Assembly (NCBI RefSeq): GCF_002995495.1
Contig: NZ_PVZV01000006.1
Span: 434,001-498,000 of the forward strand
DNA length: 64,000 nt
Reading direction: 5' to 3'
Origin: Actinocorallia populi
GTDB lineage: Bacteria > Actinomycetota > Actinomycetes > Streptosporangiales > Streptosporangiaceae
A program made the translations under genes and the position numbers. This document shows, one piece after another, positions 17,744 through 28,011 of this stretch (its first letter is position 1; every line of letters starts with the position of its first letter). The notes under the pieces were generated by a model. The model saw only the letters and a list, made by a program, of their open reading frames with translations. It had not been told where the DNA came from and made no database searches.

Positions 17744-20191
17744 ATGATTCGCATTTCTTTCAACGACGGATGGCAGGCCCGGCCCAAGGTCAACCCCTTC
17801 GCCGAGCTGTCCGGCACCTCCGTCCCGTTCCGGCCGGTGACGCTGCCGCACGACGCGATGATCACACAGGACCGGGTGAAACCGGACAGCGCGGCCACGA
17901 TGGAGAACGGGGCAGGCGCCTACTTCCCCGGCGGCGTCTTCGAGTACCGCAAGGCGTTCTTCGTGCCGGAGGAGCACCGGGGCAAGCGGGTCTTCTTCGA
18001 GTTCGAGGGCGTCTACCGCGACGCGACCGTCCACATCAACGGCGACTACGCCGGGCAGCGCCCCTACGGCTACTCCCACTTCCACATCGACGCCGACCGG
18101 TTCCTGCGCTTCGGCCAGGACAACGAGATCTGCGTCGAGGCCCGCGCCCACCGCGACTCCCGCTGGTACACCGGAGCGGGGATCTACCGCGACACCTGGA
18201 TGCTCGTCGGCGAGACGGCCCGCATCGCGCCCGACGGCGTCCGCGTCACCACCCCCGACATCGACCGGGACCGGGCGGTGGTGGAGGTCGCGGTCAAGGT
18301 TGAGAACGACTCCCTGGCCATCCGCACCCTCGAGCTGGCGGCCGAGATACGCGATGCCGTCGGCACCGTCGTGGCCGCCGACACCGCGAAGGTCACGGTG
18401 CTGCCCGGTGAGCCCGCGACCGCCCGCCCTCGCCTCTACGTCCTCGACCCGGCGCTGTGGAGCACCGACTCGCCTTCCCTCTACACCTGCGGCCTGAGCC
18501 TGCGGGAAGGGGCCGAGGAGGTGGACGCCGAGACCGTCACCTTCGGTATCCGTTCGCTGCAGCTCGACCCCCGGTTCGGGCTGCGCATCAACGGCGAGAC
18601 CGTCAAGCTGCGCGGCGCGTGCGTCCACCACGACAACGGAGTGCTCGGCGCAGCGACCTTCGCCCGCGCCGAGGAGCGCCGGGTGGAGTTGCTGAAGGCG
18701 GCGGGATTCAACGCGATCCGCATGTCCCACCAGCCGATGAGCAAGGCCATGCTGGACGCCTGCGACCGGTTCGGCGTTCTGGTGATGGACGAGGCGTTCG
18801 ACATGTGGACCTCGGCCAAGAGCGAGTTCGACTACAGCCTGCACTTCCCCGAATGGTGGGAACGTGACATCGAGGCGATGGTCGCCAAGGACTTCAACCA
18901 CCCCAGCGTCGTCTTCTACTCCATCGGCAACGAGATCCCCGAGGTCGGCTCGACCGTCGGGGCGGCCTGGGGCCGCAGGCTCGCCGAGAAGGTCCGCTCC
19001 CTGGACGGCACCCGCTACGTCACCAACGGCATCAACAACATGCTGGCCGTGCTGCCGGAGGTGATGAAGGCGAGGCAGCAGGCGAAGGCGGCGGACGAAG
19101 GCGCGGGCATCAACACCGTCATGGCCGACGCCGGGGACATGATGAACATGGTCAGCGCCTCGGAGATGGTGACCGAGCGCACCGCCGAGTCCTACGCGGT
19201 GCTGGACGTCGCCGGCATGAACTACTCCGAGAGCCGCTACGCGCTGGACAAGGACCTGTTCCCGGGCCGCATCATCGTGGGCACCGAGACCTTCTCCACC
19301 CACATCGAGGGCAACTGGAAGCTGGTCGAGCAGTACGACCACGTCATCGGCGACTTCACCTGGACCGGCTGGGACTACCTGGGCGAAGTGGGCATCGGCC
19401 GTCCCCAGTACCTCACGCCCGAGAACCCGAGGCCCGTCCACGTGGGGCCCTACCCCTACCTGCTCGCGGGCTGCGGCGACCTCGACATCACCGGCCACCG
19501 GCGTCCCGTCTCCTACTACCGGGAGATCGTCTTCGGCCTGCGCTCCGAGCCCTACGTGGCGGTCAGGCGGCCTGAGCACCACGGCAAGACCTGGGGAGCG
19601 AGCCCGTGGGCGTGGAGCGACGCCGTCTCCAGCTGGACCTGGCCCGGATCCGAGGGCGCGCCGATCGCCGTCGAGGTCTACGGCGACGCCGACGAGGTGG
19701 AGCTCCTCGTCAACGGAAGCTCGCTCGGACGGCGGCCGACGGGGAGGGAGCAGGCCTTCCGCACCGAGTTCGAGACGGTCTACGAACCCGGTGAGCTGGT
19801 GGCGATCGCCTACCGGGACGGCACGGAGTCCGGCCGCCACCTCGTGCGGTCCGCCGAGGGCCCGGTGCGGCTGCGCGCCGAGGCCGACCGGCAGGCCATC
19901 ACGACCGCCAACGGCGACCTGGCCTACGTCACCTTCACCCTGACCGACGCCGCCGGGACGGTCCACACCGCCGCCAACCGCCCGGTGCGTGTGGAGGTCT
20001 CCGGCGACGGAGTCCTCGCCGGCTTCGGCAGCGCCGCCCCGGCGACCGAGGAGCGGTTCGACGCGACCGAGCACCGCACCTACGAGGGACGCGCGCTGGC
20101 CGTCCTGCGTCCGACCGGCGCCGGGAAGATCCGCCTTCTTGCCTCCGCTTCGGACTGCGAACCGGTCGAGATCCTGGTGGCCGTCGAATGA
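17744..20191 (+). CDS. Glycoside hydrolase family 2 (beta-galactosidase-type)
   Basis: An 815-residue GH2 enzyme: jelly-roll sugar-binding domain (FEYRKAFFVPEEHRGKRVFF, GAGIYRDTWM), immunoglobulin-like domain, TIM barrel, and two C-terminal Ig-like domains of which the first has the DUF4982-like EVYGDADEVELLVNG. The acid/base is probably Glu397 in SIGNEIPE and the nucleophile Glu515 in GTETFS. No signal peptide, so cytoplasmic. GGGAAGG lies before ATG 17744, 22 bases after the GH3 stop. GH2 also contains beta-glucuronidases and mannosidases; beta-galactosidase is favoured by layout and by the galactan-type neighbours. Confidence 0.88.
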   Translation: MIRISFNDGWQARPKVNPFAELSGTSVPFRPVTLPHDAMITQDRVKPDSAATMENGAGAYFPGGVFEYRKAFFVPEEHRGKRVFFEFEGVYRDATVHINGDYAGQRPYGYSHFHIDADRFLRFGQDNEICVEARAHRDSRWYTGAGIYRDTWMLVGETARIAPDGVRVTTPDIDRDRAVVEVAVKVENDSLAIRTLELAAEIRDAVGTVVAADTAKVTVLPGEPATARPRLYVLDPALWSTDSPSLYTCGLSLREGAEEVDAETVTFGIRSLQLDPRFGLRINGETVKLRGACVHHDNGVLGAATFARAEERRVELLKAAGFNAIRMSHQPMSKAMLDACDRFGVLVMDEAFDMWTSAKSEFDYSLHFPEWWERDIEAMVAKDFNHPSVVFYSIGNEIPEVGSTVGAAWGRRLAEKVRSLDGTRYVTNGINNMLAVLPEVMKARQQAKAADEGAGINTVMADAGDMMNMVSASEMVTERTAESYAVLDVAGMNYSESRYALDKDLFPGRIIVGTETFSTHIEGNWKLVEQYDHVIGDFTWTGWDYLGEVGIGRPQYLTPENPRPVHVGPYPYLLAGCGDLDITGHRRPVSYYREIVFGLRSEPYVAVRRPEHHGKTWGASPWAWSDAVSSWTWPGSEGAPIAVEVYGDADEVELLVNGSSLGRRPTGREQAFRTEFETVYEPGELVAIAYRDGTESGRHLVRSAEGPVRLRAEADRQAITTANGDLAYVTFTLTDAAGTVHTAANRPVRVEVSGDGVLAGFGSAAPATEERFDATEHRTYEGRALAVLRPTGAGKIRLLASASDCEPVEILVAVE

Positions 20192-20241
20192 CGGGCGCAG
20201 CCGCCGGGAGATCCGACCAGACCCCTACCGGAAAGAGGACC

Positions 20242-22344
20242 ATGATCGACCGCCAGGCGGTGGTCCGCCGCCACACCGTCGAGCTGACGGAAGCCGACCC
20301 GTCGCACGTGCTGACGGTCGGCAACGGCGACTTCGCCTTCACCGCCGACATCACCGGCATGCAGACCTTCACCGCCTTCCACGACCAGGCCGCCGCCCAG
20401 GTGGAGCGGCGCCTGGCGGTGAACACCGCGACGATGTCGACCTGGGGCTGGCACGAGATGCCCAACCCCGACGGGTTCGTGCTCGACGACGCGATGTCGA
20501 CCTACGAGTCCGCCCGCGGACCCGTGCGGTATCCCGACAGGTTCGACATGGCGGCGGCGTTCGGCGGCGAGGTCGCCGAGGAGTACCGCGCCGGGACGTG
20601 GCTCCACCTGAACCCCCACCGGCTGGACCTGGGCCGGATCGGCCTCGTGCTCCGGCCGGAGGCGGGCGCCGCGCCGGAGACCGACCCGGCGGCGCTCGCG
20701 AACCCGCGCCAGCGCCTCGACCTGTGGACCGGCGTGCTCGAGACCGCCTTCGAGTACGCCGGGCACGAGGTGCGCGTCACGACGGTCGCCGATCCACGCC
20801 TGGCGCGGGTCGCCTTCCGCGTCGAGTCCGAGTTGCTCGCCGACGGCCGGGCGGCCGTGGCCGTCAGGTTCCCCTACGCCAGCGACGGTTTCTTCCAGAC
20901 CTCGGACTGGTCCTCACCCGACAAGCACCGCACGGAGCTGGAACGCCTGGGTGAACAGGCTTGCCTGTTCGGCCGCACCCTCGACGACGCCCGGTACACG
21001 GTGCGCCTGGACTGGTCGCGGGGCACCATCGAAACGGCCGGAGAGCCGCACGAGTTCGCGCTGACGACCCCGGCCACCACGCTGGAGCTCGTCACTTCCT
21101 TCGCCCCTGGCAACGGCGCGGAACTCCAGCCGGGCGGATTCGCCCCGATCCTGGACGCCGCGGCGGCATCCTGGCGCGACTTCTGGACCTCGGGTGCGGC
21201 GATCGACTTCGCTGGCAGCACCGACCCGCGGGCCGCGGAGCTGGAGCGCCGTGTCGTCCTGTCGCAGTATCTGACCGCGGTGAACTGCTCCGGCACCACT
21301 CCGCCCCAGGAGACGGGCCTGATCACCAACTCCTGGCAGGGCAAGTTCCACCTGGAGATGCACTGGTGGCACACCGCGCACTTCGCGGCATGGGGGCGTC
21401 CCGAACTGCTGGAACGCAGTATGGACTGGTACCTGTCCATACTGGACTCCGCCCGCGAGACCGCCCGCCGCCAGCACTACGCGGGCGCCCGCTGGCCCAA
21501 ACACGTCGGCCCCGACGGCAGGGAGAGCCCCAGCGACATCGGTGCCCTGCTCATCTGGCAGCAGCCCCACCCCCTCTACCTGCTGGAACTCCTCCACCGC
21601 AGCGGGCGGCACCGCGACGACCTGGTGCCGCGCTTCGCGGAACTGGTCGAGGAGACGGCGCTGTTCATGGCGGACTTCGTCGAGGAGCGCGACGGCGCCT
21701 ACCACCTGCCCGCGCCGCTGGTCCCCGCCCAGGAGTTCTACGACGCCAAGACCACCGAGGACCCCACCTTCGAACTGGCCTACTGGTGGTGGGGCCTGGA
21801 GATCGCCCAGCTGTGGCGCGAACGCCTCGGCAAGGACCGCGACGAGCACTGGCAGCGCATCCAGGACGGCCTCGTGAAGCCCCACCAACGTGAAGGCCTC
21901 TACACGGCGATCGCGACCGAGCCCTACCTGCGGCGTGACGACCATCCGTCCCTGCTGTGCGCCTTGGGCGTCGTTCCGGACACCCCGCTCGTCGATCCGG
22001 CCGTCATGGAGGCGACCCTTCTGGACGTCCGCGACGGCTGGCAGTGGGACACCGCCTGGGGCTGGGACTTCCCCGTCATGGCCATGACCGCGACCCGTCT
22101 GGGCCGTCCGGACCTGGCCGTCGACGCGCTCCTCATGGACGGCTCGAAGAACCGGTACCTGCCCACCGGCCACACCCCCCAGATCGGCAGCCTCTTGCCG
22201 ATCTACCTCCCGTCCAACGGGGCCCTCCTGGCCGCAGTCTCCCTCATGGCCGCAGGGTGGGACGGAGCCGGCGCCGACTGCCCGGGCTTCCCAGGAGACG
22301 GAACCTGGACCGTCCGCCACGAGGGGTTCACCCCATGGCCGTGA
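20242..22344 (+). CDS. Six-hairpin (alpha/alpha)6 glycosidase-like protein
   Basis: About 700 residues. N-terminal beta-sandwich with GNGDFAFTADITGMQTFTAF, then an (alpha/alpha)6 toroid with MHWWHTAHFAAWGRPELLER, YAGARWPKHVGPDGRESPSD and WQWDTAWGWDFPVMAMTATR. The layout resembles GH65/GH95-type enzymes but I cannot place it in one family. An upstream ATG (20188) overlaps the GH2 stop by ATGA; the ATG at 20242, with AAAGAGG just before it, looks better and removes an extra 18-residue tail. Within the hydrolase operon, probably removing a side-chain sugar such as fucose, rhamnose or arabinose. The specific reaction is unknown. Confidence 0.7.
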   Translation: MIDRQAVVRRHTVELTEADPSHVLTVGNGDFAFTADITGMQTFTAFHDQAAAQVERRLAVNTATMSTWGWHEMPNPDGFVLDDAMSTYESARGPVRYPDRFDMAAAFGGEVAEEYRAGTWLHLNPHRLDLGRIGLVLRPEAGAAPETDPAALANPRQRLDLWTGVLETAFEYAGHEVRVTTVADPRLARVAFRVESELLADGRAAVAVRFPYASDGFFQTSDWSSPDKHRTELERLGEQACLFGRTLDDARYTVRLDWSRGTIETAGEPHEFALTTPATTLELVTSFAPGNGAELQPGGFAPILDAAAASWRDFWTSGAAIDFAGSTDPRAAELERRVVLSQYLTAVNCSGTTPPQETGLITNSWQGKFHLEMHWWHTAHFAAWGRPELLERSMDWYLSILDSARETARRQHYAGARWPKHVGPDGRESPSDIGALLIWQQPHPLYLLELLHRSGRHRDDLVPRFAELVEETALFMADFVEERDGAYHLPAPLVPAQEFYDAKTTEDPTFELAYWWWGLEIAQLWRERLGKDRDEHWQRIQDGLVKPHQREGLYTAIATEPYLRRDDHPSLLCALGVVPDTPLVDPAVMEATLLDVRDGWQWDTAWGWDFPVMAMTATRLGRPDLAVDALLMDGSKNRYLPTGHTPQIGSLLPIYLPSNGALLAAVSLMAAGWDGAGADCPGFPGDGTWTVRHEGFTPWP

Positions 22345-22407
22345 CGGTGCGGCCCCACCCGACGCGCCGGACGGCCCTGCCCGCTCGCTGACCTCGAAGG
22401 GAAATAC

Positions 22408-25163
22408 GTGATCATGGAAGTGACCGGATTGAGGTTCGAGCACCTGCGGGAGCCGCTGGGCGTGGGCACGGCCCGGCCCCGGCTGTCGTGGCGCACCGAG
22501 ACCGGTGCGCCGGGTTGGGTGCAGACGGCTTATGAGGTGGAGGCGCGCGGCGATCGGGTGCGGGTCGAATCCGCTGATTCGGTGCTGGTGCCGTGGCCGT
22601 TCGCGCCGCTGGCCTCGCGTGAACGCGTCACGGTCTCGGTCCGGGTGGCTGATCTGTCGGGTGAGCGGTCGCCGTGGGTGTCGACGGAGGTCGAGGCGGG
22701 TCTCCTGCACGCGGACGACTGGGCGGCGGAGTTCGTGGGGCCCGGCGAGGGGTCGTTGCTGCGGACGGAGTTCGCGTCCGGCCCTGGTCTGGCGTCGGCT
22801 CGTCTGTACGCGACGGCGCTGGGGGTCTACGAGGCCGAGCTGAACGGCGAGCGGGTCGGCGATCACGTGCTGGCCCCCGGCTGGACGAGCTACCGGCACC
22901 GCCTGCGCTACCAGACCTACGACGTCACCGGGCTCGTCCGGGAGGGCGCCAACTGCCTGGGCGCGATGCTGGGCGACGGCTGGTACCGGGGCAGGCTCGG
23001 GTTCGAGGGCAAGCGCGCGCTGTACGGGGAGCGGCTGGCGCTGCTCGCCCAGCTCGAGCTCTCCTACGAGGACGGTACGGTTCACCGGATCATCACCGCC
23101 CGGAAACCTGGAAGGCCTCCTCCGGTGCGCTGCTGTCCAGCGATCTGTACGACGGCGAGGTCTACGACGCCCGTAAGGAGCAGGAGGGCTGGTCGCAGCC
23201 GGGTTTCGACGACTCGGCCTGGTGGCCCGCCGAGTCCGTCGAGCACGATCTGTCCATCTTGGTCGTTCCGACGGGTCCGCCGGTGCGCGTCACCGAGACG
23301 CTGGAACCGGTCGCCACGCTCACTTCACCGTCCGGGAAGACGATTCTGGACTTCGGGCAGAACCTCGTCGGCAGGCTCCGGATCACGGTTTCTGGTCAGG
23401 CGGGGGAGGAGGTGGTACTCCGTCACGCCGAGATCCTGCAGGACGGCGAGCTGTGCACCGGGCCGCTGCGCACGGCGAAAGCGACCGACACCTATGTCCT
23501 GCGCGGTGGCGGGGCCGAGGCCTGGGAGCCGCGTTTCACCTTTCACGGGTTCCGGTACGCGGAGGTCACCGGCCCGGTGAGCGGTGCCGTGGCCCTGGTG
23601 TGCCATTCGGACATGGAGCGCACCGGCTGGTTCTCCTGCTCTGATCCGCTGGTGGAGCGGTTGCACGAGAACGCGGTGTGGGGGATGCGCGGCAACTTCC
23701 TGGACGTGCCCACCGACTGCCCCCAGCGTGATGAGCGTCTGGGCTGGACGGGTGACCTCCAGGTGTTCGCACCGACCGCGTCGTTCCTGTACGACAGCTC
23801 CGGCTTCCTGAACTCCTGGCTGGCCGACCTGGCGGCCGAGCAAGAACCCGACGGCGCGGTGCCCTCCGTCATCCCCTCCGTAGTGCACGCCCCGGTCGCG
23901 GCGGCCTGGGGTGACGCGGCGGTGATCGTTCCCTGGACGCTCTACCAGCGCTACGGCGACCTCGGCGTCCTGGAGGCGCAGTTCTCCAGCATGTGTGCCT
24001 GGGTGGACCATGTGGAGTCGCTCGCGGGCGAGGATCTGCTGTGGAATTCGGGTTTCCAGTACGGGGACTGGCTGGATCCGACGGCCCCTCCCGGTAGGCC
24101 CGAGGCGGCCAAGACCTATCCGGAGATCGTGGCGACCGCCTACTTCGCGCGCTCGGCGGACCTGGTGGCCCGGACCGCGCTCCTGCTCGGCCGCACCGGC
24201 GAAGCCGAGCGCTACGAAGCGCTGGCCACGCGGATCCGGCGGGCGTTCCGGGACGAGTACATCACCCCGTCCGGCCGTCTGCTGTCGGACTCCCAGACCG
24301 CTTATGGGCTGGCCCTGCGGTTCGGCCTGCTGCCCGGCGGCGAGCAGCGGCGGCATGCGGCCGGGCGTCTGGCGGACCTGCTGCGCGGCTCCGGCTACCG
24401 GATCGCCACGGGTTTCGTGGGGACTCCGCTGGTCTGCGACGCGCTCGCCGAGTCCGGGTTCCTGGATTCGGCCTACCGGCTGCTGCTGCAGAAGGAGTGC
24501 CCGTCGTGGCTGTATCCGGTCGTCCAGGGGGCGACGACGATCTGGGAGCGGTGGGACAGCCTCCTGCCCGACGGACGGGTGAACCCCAGCGGTATGACGT
24601 CCTTCAACCACTACGCCTTCGGCGCGGTCGCCGACTGGCTGCACCGCACCGTCGCCGGACTGGCCCCCGCCGAGCCCGGCTACCGGCGCCTGCGCATCAC
24701 GCCCCGCCCCGGCGGCGGCCTCACCCACGCCTCCGCCCGGCTGCGCACCCCCTACGGCCTCGCCGCCTGCTCATGGACGCTGAACGGTGAACGGCTCACC
24801 GTCGAAGCGACCGTTCCGCCCAACACCTCGGCCGAGGTGAACCTGCCCGACGGCACCGAGCAGACCGTCGGATCGGGCACCCACCGGTGGAACGTCCCGT
24901 TCTCGGACCTCACCGCTGACCTGCCACCGCTGACCCTGGACAGCACTCTCGGCGAGGTCGCCGACCGGCCCGGCGCGCTGAAGTTGCTCACCGACGCCAT
25001 CGTGGCCAGGATGCCGGAGATCGCCGAGTTCATCGGGACAGGGCTGGGCTCCGCGCCCCAAGGCACGAGGATCCGGGACGCGCTGAAGCTGATCCCCGGC
25101 GCCGAGCCGATCCTCCATGACGTGGAGACCGCGTTCGCGGAACTCGGGAGGGGCGGCGGGTGA
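22408..25163 (+). pseudogene. GH78 alpha-L-rhamnosidase interrupted by a -1 frameshift
   Basis: The N-terminal part (frame 1, from GTG 22408 with GAAGG upstream) has the Bac_rhamnosid N-domains: LRFEHLREPLGVGTARPRLS and LGDGWYRGRLGFEGKRALYG. After ...HRIITA near 23100 homology moves to frame 3 (ETWKASSGALLSSDLYDGE) and continues through the catalytic toroid: LDVPTDCPQRDERLGWTGD, which holds the acidic active-site residues, then QYGDWLDPTAPPGRPE and ATTIWERWDSLLPDG. One base missing near 23098-23106 explains it, and restoring it gives about 918 codons, normal for GH78. Either the gene is broken, or the assembly has an error in GC-rich sequence. The intact enzyme would release L-rhamnose inside the cell. 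Confidence 0.88.
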
Positions 25164-25226
25164 GGTCTCATGAGTCTCCGACCACGGCCCTCTGACGAGC
25201 GGCACCCCCTGAAGAAAGGCACTTCG

Positions 25227-26942
25227 ATGACCCGCTCACCCCTGGACTTCTACGCCGACCCGGACTCCGGGGCCTGGGAGGAGATCGGCTTCGACCCCTA
25301 CCCGGCGGGTCGGCCGCCCGTCGACGTCCCCCTGGTGCGGCGCCCGCCGGCCCGGGCACTGCGCGACCTGCGCGACCGCTACGACGCGATCGTGGTGGGC
25401 AGCGGGGCCGGAGGCGGCGTCGCCGCGTTCGTGCTGGCACGAAGCGGGGCGTCGGTCCTCGTGGTGGAGCGCGGTTCGTGGTTCGGCGCGCGCGACCTGG
25501 CGGCCGACCACGTCCGCAACCACCGGTTCTTCTTCGGCGGAGACCTCGACACGCCTTCCGGGCACCCGCGTGCCGTGCCCGGCGACGACGGCGAGGCGGC
25601 CGTGGAGTACGACGACCTGCGCTACCACCACAACGCGATCACCGTGGGCGGCGGTACCAGGTTCTTCGGCGCGCAGGCGTGGCGGTTCCTGCCCGACGAC
25701 TTCCGGATGGCGTCGCTGTACGGCGTCCCCGAGGGATCGGCGCTCGCGGACTGGCCGATCACCTACGACGACCTCGAACCGTTCTACGACCAGGTCGAAT
25801 GGGAACTGGGCGTGGCCGGCCGCGCCCACTCCGGAGAAGGGCCCCGCAGCCGCGACTACCCGATGGCGCCGTTCCCGCCGACCGCCGAGGCCGCTGTGCT
25901 CGCCGCCGGAGCCGAGACGCTCGGCTGGCCGAGCGGAGCGGTCCCGCTGCTGCTGAACACCGAGCCCCGAAACGGCCGGGCCGCGTGCATCCGCTGCGGG
26001 CAGTGCGTCGGCTTCATCTGCCCCGTCGACGCACGCAACGGCACCCACAGCACCGTCCTGCCCCGCGCCCTCGAGTTGGGCGCCGACCTGATCACCGAAG
26101 CGCAGGTCATCCGGATCTCCGACGACGGCGAGGTCGAGATCGCCGCCGGTGGAACCTCCCGCACCCTGCGCGCCGGGCGGATCGTCCTGGCCGGCGGCGC
26201 GGTCGAGACACCCCGCCTGCTCCAGCTCAGCGGCCTGGGCAACGACTGGGTCGGCGACTGCCTCCAAGGCCACCTGTACGCCAACGTGTTCGGCATGTTC
26301 GACGCCGACGTGCACGACGGCCTCGGCCCCGGACCCTCCGTCGCGACCCGGCACTTCTCCCACGGCAACGACGGCGTCGTCGGCGGCGGCCTGCTCGGCC
26401 ACGACTTCGTGAAGATCCCCACCATGCACTACGCCCTGGGCCTGCCCGCGGGCGTCGACCGGGCCGGACCCGACGCGCGCCGCGCCCTGGCCGAGAGCTA
26501 CCGGCGCACCATCAACATCCAGGGCCCGGTCCATGAGGTGCCGACCCGCGACGCGCGCGTCCGGCTCGCCTCCACCGTCACCGACCGCCTGGGGCTCCCC
26601 GTCGCCCGGCTCGAAGGCCTCCAGCATCCCGAGGACCTGCGCACCTGCGACTTCCTGTCCGCCCGGGCCGAGGAATGGCTGCACGCGTCCGGCGCCGTCC
26701 GCACCTGGCGGATGGGCGCGGCGAGCAGAGGACTGTCCGGCGGCCAGCACCAGGCCGGCACCGCACGCATGTCCGACTCTCCCCGCCACGGCGCCACCGA
26801 CCCCAACGGCAGGCTCTGGGGAACCGACCGCGTCCACATCGCCGACGCCAGCCTCCACGTCACCAACGGCGGCGCCAACCCCGTCCTGACCGTCATGGCC
26901 CTCGCCTGGCGCACCGCCGCCCACGCGGTCGCCGCCGGGTGA
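25227..26942 (+). CDS. GMC-family FAD oxidoreductase
   Basis: A 571-residue flavoenzyme of the glucose-methanol-choline family. The dinucleotide-binding motif is VVGSGAGGGVAAFVLARSG, the family loop is NAITVGGGTRFFGAQAWR, and the C-terminal block LHVTNGGANPVLTVMALAWR carries a catalytic-region Asn; GGQHQAGTARMSDS supplies the usual His. The Cys cluster CIRCGQCVGFICPVDA is typical of membrane- or sugar-linked GMC dehydrogenases rather than fungal-type oxidases. I use ATG 25227 (AAAGG upstream) instead of the ATG at 25170. It ends the hydrolase operon, so a released sugar or the aglycone may be its substrate. No Tat signal is visible; the electron acceptor is unknown. Confidence 0.85.
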   Translation: MTRSPLDFYADPDSGAWEEIGFDPYPAGRPPVDVPLVRRPPARALRDLRDRYDAIVVGSGAGGGVAAFVLARSGASVLVVERGSWFGARDLAADHVRNHRFFFGGDLDTPSGHPRAVPGDDGEAAVEYDDLRYHHNAITVGGGTRFFGAQAWRFLPDDFRMASLYGVPEGSALADWPITYDDLEPFYDQVEWELGVAGRAHSGEGPRSRDYPMAPFPPTAEAAVLAAGAETLGWPSGAVPLLLNTEPRNGRAACIRCGQCVGFICPVDARNGTHSTVLPRALELGADLITEAQVIRISDDGEVEIAAGGTSRTLRAGRIVLAGGAVETPRLLQLSGLGNDWVGDCLQGHLYANVFGMFDADVHDGLGPGPSVATRHFSHGNDGVVGGGLLGHDFVKIPTMHYALGLPAGVDRAGPDARRALAESYRRTINIQGPVHEVPTRDARVRLASTVTDRLGLPVARLEGLQHPEDLRTCDFLSARAEEWLHASGAVRTWRMGAASRGLSGGQHQAGTARMSDSPRHGATDPNGRLWGTDRVHIADASLHVTNGGANPVLTVMALAWRTAAHAVAAG

Positions 26943-27047
26943 CCGGCCGATCCGGCTCCGGTCCAGCGGGTCGGGCCGGGTTGGGCAGGGGGCGTTACGC
27001 ATCCGTTACCTGGACTTCTCTTGTCGCCCGCGGGCCCCTGCCGTTTA

Positions 27048-27074
27048 CTTATGCGCATTGCTAATTCGCTTTAG
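27048..27074. promoter_or_regulatory. Two abutting LacI-type operators before GH1
   Basis: CTTATGCGCATTGC (27048-27061) matches 11 of 14 and CTAATTCGCTTTAG (27061-27074) matches 12 of 14 positions of the perfect site at 14349-14362. They lie about 50 bases before the GH1 start. The rest of the 180-bp gap shows no gene. TAGAGT at 27075-27080 may be a -10 box. Confidence 0.6.
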
Positions 27075-27121
27075 TAGAGTTCACCTGCGGTGTCCGGCAC
27101 CGAGAACGAGAAGGAGCAGCC

Positions 27122-27919
27122 GTGGCTTTCCCCGAAGGCTTCCTGTGGGGTTCGGCGACCGCGGCCCACCAGGTCGAAGGCAACAACACCACCAGCGACT
27201 TCTGGGCGCTGGAGCACACTCCCGGCTTGCGCTTCGCCGAGCCCAGCGGGGACGCCGGCGACCACTACCGGCTGTACCGCCAGGACATCGCGCTGCTCAA
27301 GGAGCTGGGCCTTGCCGGTTACCGCTTCTCCATCGAGTGGGCGCGGGTCGAGCCCGAGGACGACTTCTCCTCCCGGTCGGCGATCGCGCACTACCGGGAC
27401 GTGCTGGAGGCCTGCCGGGATCGAGCAGGCGCCCGTCGGCGTGAAGCCGCCGAGCGGCGGTGGGCCGAGTCCTTCGACGGCTTTCTGTCGGCGATGCAGG
27501 GCGACGACTTCCTCGGCGTGCAGAACTACAGCCGGGTCCTGGTCGGCCCGGACGGCGCTCTGCCGCACCCCGAGGAGATGGGATACGAGTTCTACCCGCA
27601 GGCGCTGGAGAACGTCCTGCGCCGTGCGGCCTCGGCGGGCCTGCCGATGTTCGTCACCGAGAACGGCATCGCCACCGACGACGACACCCGGCGGGCGGAG
27701 TTCATCCGCCTGGCGCTGGAAGGCGTGGAGCGCTGCCTGGCCGACGGCCTCGACGTGCGCGGCTACTACCACTGGTCCGCGCTGGACAACTTCGAGTGGA
27801 TGCTCGGCTACAAGCCCACGTTCGGTCTCATCGCCGTCGACCGCCGCACCCAGCAGCGCACCGTCAAGAACAGCGCCCGTTACCTGGGAGCCGTCGCCCG
27901 GCGCAACGCACTGCCCTGA
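27122..27919 (+). CDS. GH1 beta-glycosidase with a large internal deletion
   Basis: A 265-residue product where GH1 enzymes normally have 400-450. The N-terminus is typical (FPEGFLWGSATAAHQVEG, then YRFSIEWARVEPE), and so is the C-terminus (FVTENGIATDDDTRR with nucleophile Glu180; GYYHWSALDNFEWMLGY). Between about residues 98 and 120 the sequence jumps from YRDVLEACRD to SFDGFLSAMQGDDFLGVQNY. Roughly 145 residues, including the conserved NEP acid/base motif, are missing. The frame stays open, so a shortened protein may be made, but it cannot be a normal retaining glycosidase. Start is a GTG with AAGGAG five bases upstream, behind the double operator. Confidence 0.85.
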   Translation: MAFPEGFLWGSATAAHQVEGNNTTSDFWALEHTPGLRFAEPSGDAGDHYRLYRQDIALLKELGLAGYRFSIEWARVEPEDDFSSRSAIAHYRDVLEACRDRAGARRREAAERRWAESFDGFLSAMQGDDFLGVQNYSRVLVGPDGALPHPEEMGYEFYPQALENVLRRAASAGLPMFVTENGIATDDDTRRAEFIRLALEGVERCLADGLDVRGYYHWSALDNFEWMLGYKPTFGLIAVDRRTQQRTVKNSARYLGAVARRNALP

Positions 27920-28011
27920 CACCGGGCCGGGGCGGCTCCGTCCCCTTCCCGCAAGCCCTTTGAAAGACCCCTCTCGCGCACGTCGCGCGAACGCCCGAAG
28001 ACGAGGCCGAC

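Noticed and set aside
15457-25000. Several long antisense frames opposite the glycoside hydrolases
   Set aside because: They have no ribosome sites and biased composition, while the plus-strand frames carry clear family motifs.
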